Origin: DASTPP01 sp035762175
GTDB taxonomy: Bacteria > Myxococcota_A > Polyangia > Polyangiales > Polyangiaceae
NCBI GenBank assembly: GCA_035762175.1
Contig: DASTPP010000304.1
Span: 1 to 20,054 of the forward strand
Length of the DNA: 20,054 nt
Reading direction: 5' to 3'
In this document: positions 16,475 to 20,054 of the stretch, piece after piece
Position numbering within the stretch: the first letter of the stretch is position 1
How the letters are laid out: each line of letters begins with the position of its first letter
The notes under the pieces: generated by a model
The model's input: the letters and a program-made list of their open reading frames with translations, nothing else
The model's database searches: none
What the model was told of the DNA's origin: nothing
Translations under genes and position numbers: made by a program

Positions 16475-18670
16475 ATGCCCAACGCGCCCGACGAAGGCCC
16501 CCTGCCCGCCGCCTCGCTGCGTACCCACCAGCAGACCACGCTGGGCGGCACGGTCTGGCAGACGCAGACCCCGGCGCTCTCGCTCTGGCGGGGCGAGGTG
16601 GGCCTCGGCGACTGGCTGAGGCTCGAGCTGCCAGACGGCCAGGTGGGCGAGCTCAGGCTGGGGCCGACGGGCGAGCTCAGGCTGGGGCGCTTCAAGCCGG
16701 GTATGAGCGACCCGCCCGAGCTCGCGCACGAGCTCTTTCTGTCGAGCCGGGCGGCGGTCTTGCGCCACGACGGGGCGCGGTGGTGGCTGCGGCGGCGGCC
16801 CGAGTGTCATGCGCAGGTGCCGACGGTGGTGGGCACGCGGGCGCTGGGGCCATCCGAAGAGGCGCCGCTGGTGCATGGCACCTATCTGCTGGTGGGGCGG
16901 GTGCGGGCGACCTTGGTCGATCGGCGCTACGTCGCGCCGCTGGTGCCGGCCGGGTCGGTCGACGAAGCGACGGGGCTGCTCAGCCGGGCGGGGCTCGAGC
17001 ACGAGGTGGCGAGCCGGCTGGCGCTCGGGAGGGCGCTCTCGCTCGTGTCGTTCCTGTTCGACGAGGGGGCGGGGCCGGCTGATGCTGCGGCCTTTGCGCT
17101 CGCGCTGCATCGGGCCTGGCCGAAGGCGCCGGTCGGGCGCGACGAGGGGGCGGCGCTCTGCCTCGTGGCGTCCGAGGCGGCGGCTTCGTGGGCGAGCGAG
17201 GCGCTCGCGCGGGTGGCGGCGGGGCGTCAGCCGGCGGGGGTGGGTCATTGGCAGATTGACCCCAAGCCCGAGGGGGCGGCGCGCGAGATCGAGCTCGCGC
17301 TCGTCACGGGGCGGCAGGCGCTAAGGGTGGGGGCGGGGCCGGCTCCGGTCGATCTGCGGCGCAGCCCGTTCGCGGTGCACATCGCGCCGGCGGGCGAGCT
17401 CGCGGCGCTCGCGGCGGGCGACCGGCGGCGGGCGACGATCTTGTTCGGCATCGAAGATGCGCACGCGCTCGGCCGGGTGGGTCCGCACGTGCTGAGCGCG
17501 CTCGAGCACGAGCTGGCGGCGGTGGCGGCGGCGCTCGGGGCGGGCTCGATGGCCGTGGCGCGCCTGGCGCCGGGGGTGGTGGCGGCGCGCGCTCCGGCCG
17601 GCGCCGACGCCCGGGCGCTGGCGGCGGCGGTGCAGCGCGAGTGGCACGCGCGTCCGCCCGTGGTCGACGGGCACCTCGAGCTGCCGCGCAGCCTGTGTTG
17701 GGAGCTCGCGGCGGGCGACCCCAGCGCGCGCGCGGCCGAGCTCTCGTCCGAGTGCGCCGACCCCGAGGGGGTGTTGCACGCGCTGGCGGGGGGGCTGCCG
17801 CACCCGGTGGCGGGGCGCGTGGCGCTGGCGCTCGGGGCGGGCTCGGCGGTCGAGCGCATCAAGCTGCTCTTCGACGTGCTCGAGGGGGCGTGGCGCCTGG
17901 TCGCGAGCACCCTCGCGGCGGCGTACTTCGTGGCGCCGGGGCCGCCGGGCGAGGGGTCCGAGGGCTGGGCCGAGCTCGTCACGTTCGCCCGCGCGAACGC
18001 GAGCCGCGACGGCTACCCGCTCGGGCTCTGGCGCGAGCTCGCGCGCATCACCGCGCGCGGCTTCGCGCGGGGCGACGACCCGGTGGGGGCGATGGCGCGC
18101 GAGCTTTTGCGCCTTCGCAACGAGGGGCAAGACACGCTCGAGGCGCTGGGCAACCAGCTGCACCCGCTGCGCAACCGCTTCGCGCACAACGTCTACCCCG
18201 AGGCGCGGGCGCTGCAAGACTTGCCCGCCTTCGAGCGCACGACGCGCGAGTTTCTGCGGGCGCTGCGCCCCCTGCGCGCGTGGACCTTGGTGACGGTCGA
18301 GAAGTCGGAGCCCGACCTGTACGGCGAGTCGCAGACGGTCGAGTACGTCGATCATACGGGGCCCTCGCCGGGGGGCACGCGGCGGCGCATCGTGCTGAAG
18401 AGCATGGTGCGGCTCGCGCACGTCGCCTACCTCGTGCGCTGGCGCGAGGGCCTGGCGATCCCGCTCGAGCCCTTCGTGCGGCGCCGGCCCCGCGGCCACG
18501 CCTTCGACCTCTTCTGGCTGACGCACCTGCCGCGCCCCGGCGCCTGCGCCTACCAGGCCGTGGTCGACGGCAGCGCCCTCGCGCTCGAGGTCGAAGAGCG
18601 GCGCCTTTCGCCGCGGCTGCGCGAGCTCTTGCGTCAGGTCGCGGGCGGGGCCGAACGGCCGGGCGCTTGA
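16475..18670 (+). CDS. Signalling protein with FHA-like, degenerate GGDEF-like and HEPN-like regions
   Basis: From ATG 16475 the protein has 731 residues. The assignments are by eye and tentative. Residues about 65-150 resemble a FHA domain (LSSRAAVLRHDGARWWLRRR, then PLVHGTYLLVGRVRATL). DEATGLLSRAGLEHEVASRL (163-182) resembles the opening of a GGDEF domain (D-x-TGL-NR), but no GGDEF signature follows, so cyclase activity is unlikely. A helical C-terminal region (about 490-610) contains PLRNRFAHN (Arg 566 to His 571), an RNxxxH pattern like that of HEPN RNases and of related RN-AH helical domains. The last 100 residues or so are a beta-rich domain of unknown kind (IVLKSMVRLAHVAYLVRW, then RGHAFDLFWLTHLP). 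No membrane segments. No clear ribosome site. A CheR-like gene follows after 45 bases. Confidence 0.7.
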   Translation: MPNAPDEGPLPAASLRTHQQTTLGGTVWQTQTPALSLWRGEVGLGDWLRLELPDGQVGELRLGPTGELRLGRFKPGMSDPPELAHELFLSSRAAVLRHDGARWWLRRRPECHAQVPTVVGTRALGPSEEAPLVHGTYLLVGRVRATLVDRRYVAPLVPAGSVDEATGLLSRAGLEHEVASRLALGRALSLVSFLFDEGAGPADAAAFALALHRAWPKAPVGRDEGAALCLVASEAAASWASEALARVAAGRQPAGVGHWQIDPKPEGAAREIELALVTGRQALRVGAGPAPVDLRRSPFAVHIAPAGELAALAAGDRRRATILFGIEDAHALGRVGPHVLSALEHELAAVAAALGAGSMAVARLAPGVVAARAPAGADARALAAAVQREWHARPPVVDGHLELPRSLCWELAAGDPSARAAELSSECADPEGVLHALAGGLPHPVAGRVALALGAGSAVERIKLLFDVLEGAWRLVASTLAAAYFVAPGPPGEGSEGWAELVTFARANASRDGYPLGLWRELARITARGFARGDDPVGAMARELLRLRNEGQDTLEALGNQLHPLRNRFAHNVYPEARALQDLPAFERTTREFLRALRPLRAWTLVTVEKSEPDLYGESQTVEYVDHTGPSPGGTRRRIVLKSMVRLAHVAYLVRWREGLAIPLEPFVRRRPRGHAFDLFWLTHLPRPGACAYQAVVDGSALALEVEERRLSPRLRELLRQVAGGAERPGA

Positions 18671-18715
18671 GCGAGGGGCTTAAGCCCGGGGGTGGTGCGG
18701 CCGTAAGCTCGGCCC

Positions 18716-19621
18716 ATGGCGCGGCGAGCGGGCGAGGGCGAGGGGCCGGCCGGGCCGGGGGCCGGGGGCGAGGGGCCGGCCGGGCCGGGGGCCGGGGGCG
18801 AGGCGGCCGCGCGGCTCATCGCCGCGGTGCGGCGGGCCACGGGGGTCGACGTCGCGCCCTTCAAGCGCGAGGCGCTCGTGCGCAAGCTGCTCGAGCTCTC
18901 GGCGGCCGAGGGCGCGGCGACGCTCGACGAGTACGCCGCGCGCCTCGAGGGCGACCCCGCGGCGGCGGCGAAGGCGGCGGGGGCGCTCTTGAACAAGACG
19001 ACGTCGATGTTCCGCGATCCGGCGGCGTTCGGGCTCTTGCGCGCGACGCTGCCCGAGTTGCTCGCGCGGCGGCGGGGCGAGGGCTCGACGGCGCTGCGGG
19101 CCTGGGTGGCGGCGTGCGCGACGGGCGAAGAGGCCTACTCGATCGCGATGTGCCTGGCCGACGAGATCGAGCGGCAGGGCGCCCCGATGGAGCCGAGCGT
19201 CGTGGCGAGCGACGTCGACGCGGCGGCGCTCGCGCGGGCCGCGTCGGGCCTCGTCGACGAGGCCGGGGCGGCGCGGGTGCCGGCGCCGCTGGCCGAGCGC
19301 TGGCTCGTGCGCGAGGGCGCCGGGCGCCGCGTCGCGCCCGGGCTGCGGGCGCGCGTGCGCTTCGCGCGCCACGACCTGATCAGCTCGCCGCTGCCGGCCC
19401 CGGCCGAGGCGGCCTTCGCCTCGTTCGACTTGGTCTCGTGCCGCAACCTGCTCATTTACCTCGAGCCTTCGGCGCGCGAGGGCGTGCTCGCCCGGCTCGT
19501 CAAGGCGTGCGCGCGCGGGGCGCTGCTCTGGCTCGGCGACGCCGAGTGGGCGCCCGAGTCGTTCGCCGGGCAGCTCGCGCCGGTCGCGGGGCCGGCGTCG
19601 CTCTACTGGGTCACGCCGTAG
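18716..19621 (+). CDS. CheR-type protein methyltransferase
   Basis: The 301-residue protein starts with a Gly/Pro/Ala-rich stretch and then follows CheR. The N-terminal helical domain is at about 30-110 (FKREALVRKLLELSAAEG, NKTTSMFRDPAAFGLL; the usual form is TxFFRD). The SAM-binding motif WVAACATGEEAYSIAM (130-145) follows, then VVASDVDAAALARAASG and FDLVSCRNLLIYLEP (238-251). CheR enzymes methylate glutamates on chemoreceptors. Here no receptor, CheA or CheW gene is visible, so it may serve a non-chemotaxis pathway, as several myxobacterial Che-like systems do. It follows the FHA-like gene by 45 bases on the same strand. Its 3' end overlaps the convergent receiver gene by 11 bases. Confidence 0.88.
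   Translation: MARRAGEGEGPAGPGAGGEGPAGPGAGGEAAARLIAAVRRATGVDVAPFKREALVRKLLELSAAEGAATLDEYAARLEGDPAAAAKAAGALLNKTTSMFRDPAAFGLLRATLPELLARRRGEGSTALRAWVAACATGEEAYSIAMCLADEIERQGAPMEPSVVASDVDAAALARAASGLVDEAGAARVPAPLAERWLVREGAGRRVAPGLRARVRFARHDLISSPLPAPAEAAFASFDLVSCRNLLIYLEPSAREGVLARLVKACARGALLWLGDAEWAPESFAGQLAPVAGPASLYWVTP
18741..18800 (+). repeat. Perfect 30-bp direct duplication at the CheR N-terminus
   Basis: 18741-18770 and 18771-18800 are identical and code for two copies of GEGPAGPGAG-type sequence. The period keeps the frame. The segment lies before the folded domain, so it is probably a flexible, copy-number-variable linker. Confidence 0.85.
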
Positions 19622-20042
19622 GCGGCGCCCCGAGCGCGCGGTCGAGCGCGTCGAGCAGCTCGCGGCGGGAGACGGGCTTGGTGACGTAGGCGACGCAGCC
19701 GGCCGCGAGCGCGCGCTCGCGGTCGCCGACCATGGCCTGGGCGCTGACGGCGATGACGGGGATGTCGCGCGTCGCCTCGCCCTCGCGCAGCCGGCGCGTC
19801 GCCTCGAGGCCGTCGACGTCGGGCATGCGCAGGTCCATCAGGATGGCGTCGGGCAGCTCGCGGCGGGCGAGCGCGAGGCCCGCCTCGGCGCCCTCGGCCT
19901 CGACGATCTGGTAGCCGGCCGAGGCGATGAGGGCGCGCACGACGCGGCGGTTGGCCTCGTTGTCGTCGACGACGAGCACCGAGGCGCCGCGGGGGCGGGC
20001 GAAGAGGCCCTCGAGGCTGCTCAGGAAGCCCTCTTCGGTCAT
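19611..20042 (-). CDS. Response-regulator receiver-domain protein (CheY-like)
   Basis: The 143-residue protein is one receiver domain after a 20-residue lead. Acidic pair Asp 26-Asp 27 (VLVVDDNEANRRVV), phospho-acceptor Asp 70 (AILMDLRMPDVDG), Ser 100 (VIAVSAQAM) and Lys 122 (YVTKPVSRRELLDALD) are all present, so it should be phosphorylatable. The DDNEANRRVV and MDLRMPDVDG style is that of receivers attached to hybrid histidine kinases. The frame is open upstream to the window edge, so a C-terminal receiver of a longer protein is possible. However AGAAGG lies five bases before ATG 20042, a strong ribosome site that favours a separate gene. It has no output domain and is convergent with, and overlaps, the CheR-like gene. 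Confidence 0.88.
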   Translation of the reverse strand: MTEEGFLSSLEGLFARPRGASVLVVDDNEANRRVVRALIASAGYQIVEAEGAEAGLALARRELPDAILMDLRMPDVDGLEATRRLREGEATRDIPVIAVSAQAMVGDRERALAAGCVAYVTKPVSRRELLDALDRALGAPPTA

Positions 20043-20054
20043 GACGCCCTTCTG

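Noticed and set aside
17641..19689. Very long plus-strand open frame (682 codons) across the FHA-like and CheR genes
   Set aside because: It is low-complexity Arg/Gly/Ala sequence in another frame of two recognisable genes, as expected from GC-rich codon use.

Overview
The window is very GC-rich DNA with dense, often coupled genes. It carries a eukaryote-like Ser/Thr kinase with a C-terminal membrane anchor, a TPR/PEGA-like protein of the kind common in Polyangiales, an RCC1-repeat lipoprotein, and FHA/CheR/receiver signalling proteins. Together these suggest a large-genome myxobacterium (Myxococcota, probably Polyangiales). That placement is inferred from gene style, not from a marker gene.

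Layout. 1-1873 (+): the end of a HEPN-domain protein, then an Rpn/PD-(D/E)XK nuclease-like protein; both finish with almost the same charged-repeat tail, down to the DNA. 1911-6604 (-): a kinase, TPR/PEGA-like membrane protein and RCC1 lipoprotein operon. 6605-7045: an upstream region with an inverted repeat, plus a detached copy of the 3' end of the phosphoesterase gene that lies intact at 10044-11927. 7046-9848 (-): a DUF262 (GmrS/ParB-nuclease-like) gene translationally coupled to a HipA-like kinase gene that is broken by one missing base; this pair sits between the two copies of the phosphoesterase 3' end. 10044-11927 (-): a membrane-associated calcineurin-like phosphoesterase. 11981-12218: a 34-bp tandem repeat array. 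12398-15754 (+): a WYL regulator, an AAA/ABC-type ATPase (PtuA-like) and an HNH nuclease (PtuB-like), i.e. a Septu-type antiphage locus with its own candidate regulator. 15755-16474: non-coding repeats (a 21-bp heptad-like array and a large palindrome with 31-bp perfect arms). 16475-20042: a FHA/GGDEF-like/HEPN-like protein (+), a CheR-type methyltransferase (+) and a receiver-domain protein (-) convergent with it.

Reading together. Much of the window looks like an accessory defence and conflict region: HEPN, Rpn, DUF262 with HipA, and WYL with Septu are families recurrent in bacterial immunity or toxin-antitoxin modules, here lying between blocks of signalling genes. The most useful leads are the DUF262-HipA cassette with duplicated host-gene ends and a one-base frameshift, the WYL-Septu operon with an upstream 34-bp array and a run of ten G just before its start, and the tail shared by the HEPN and Rpn proteins.
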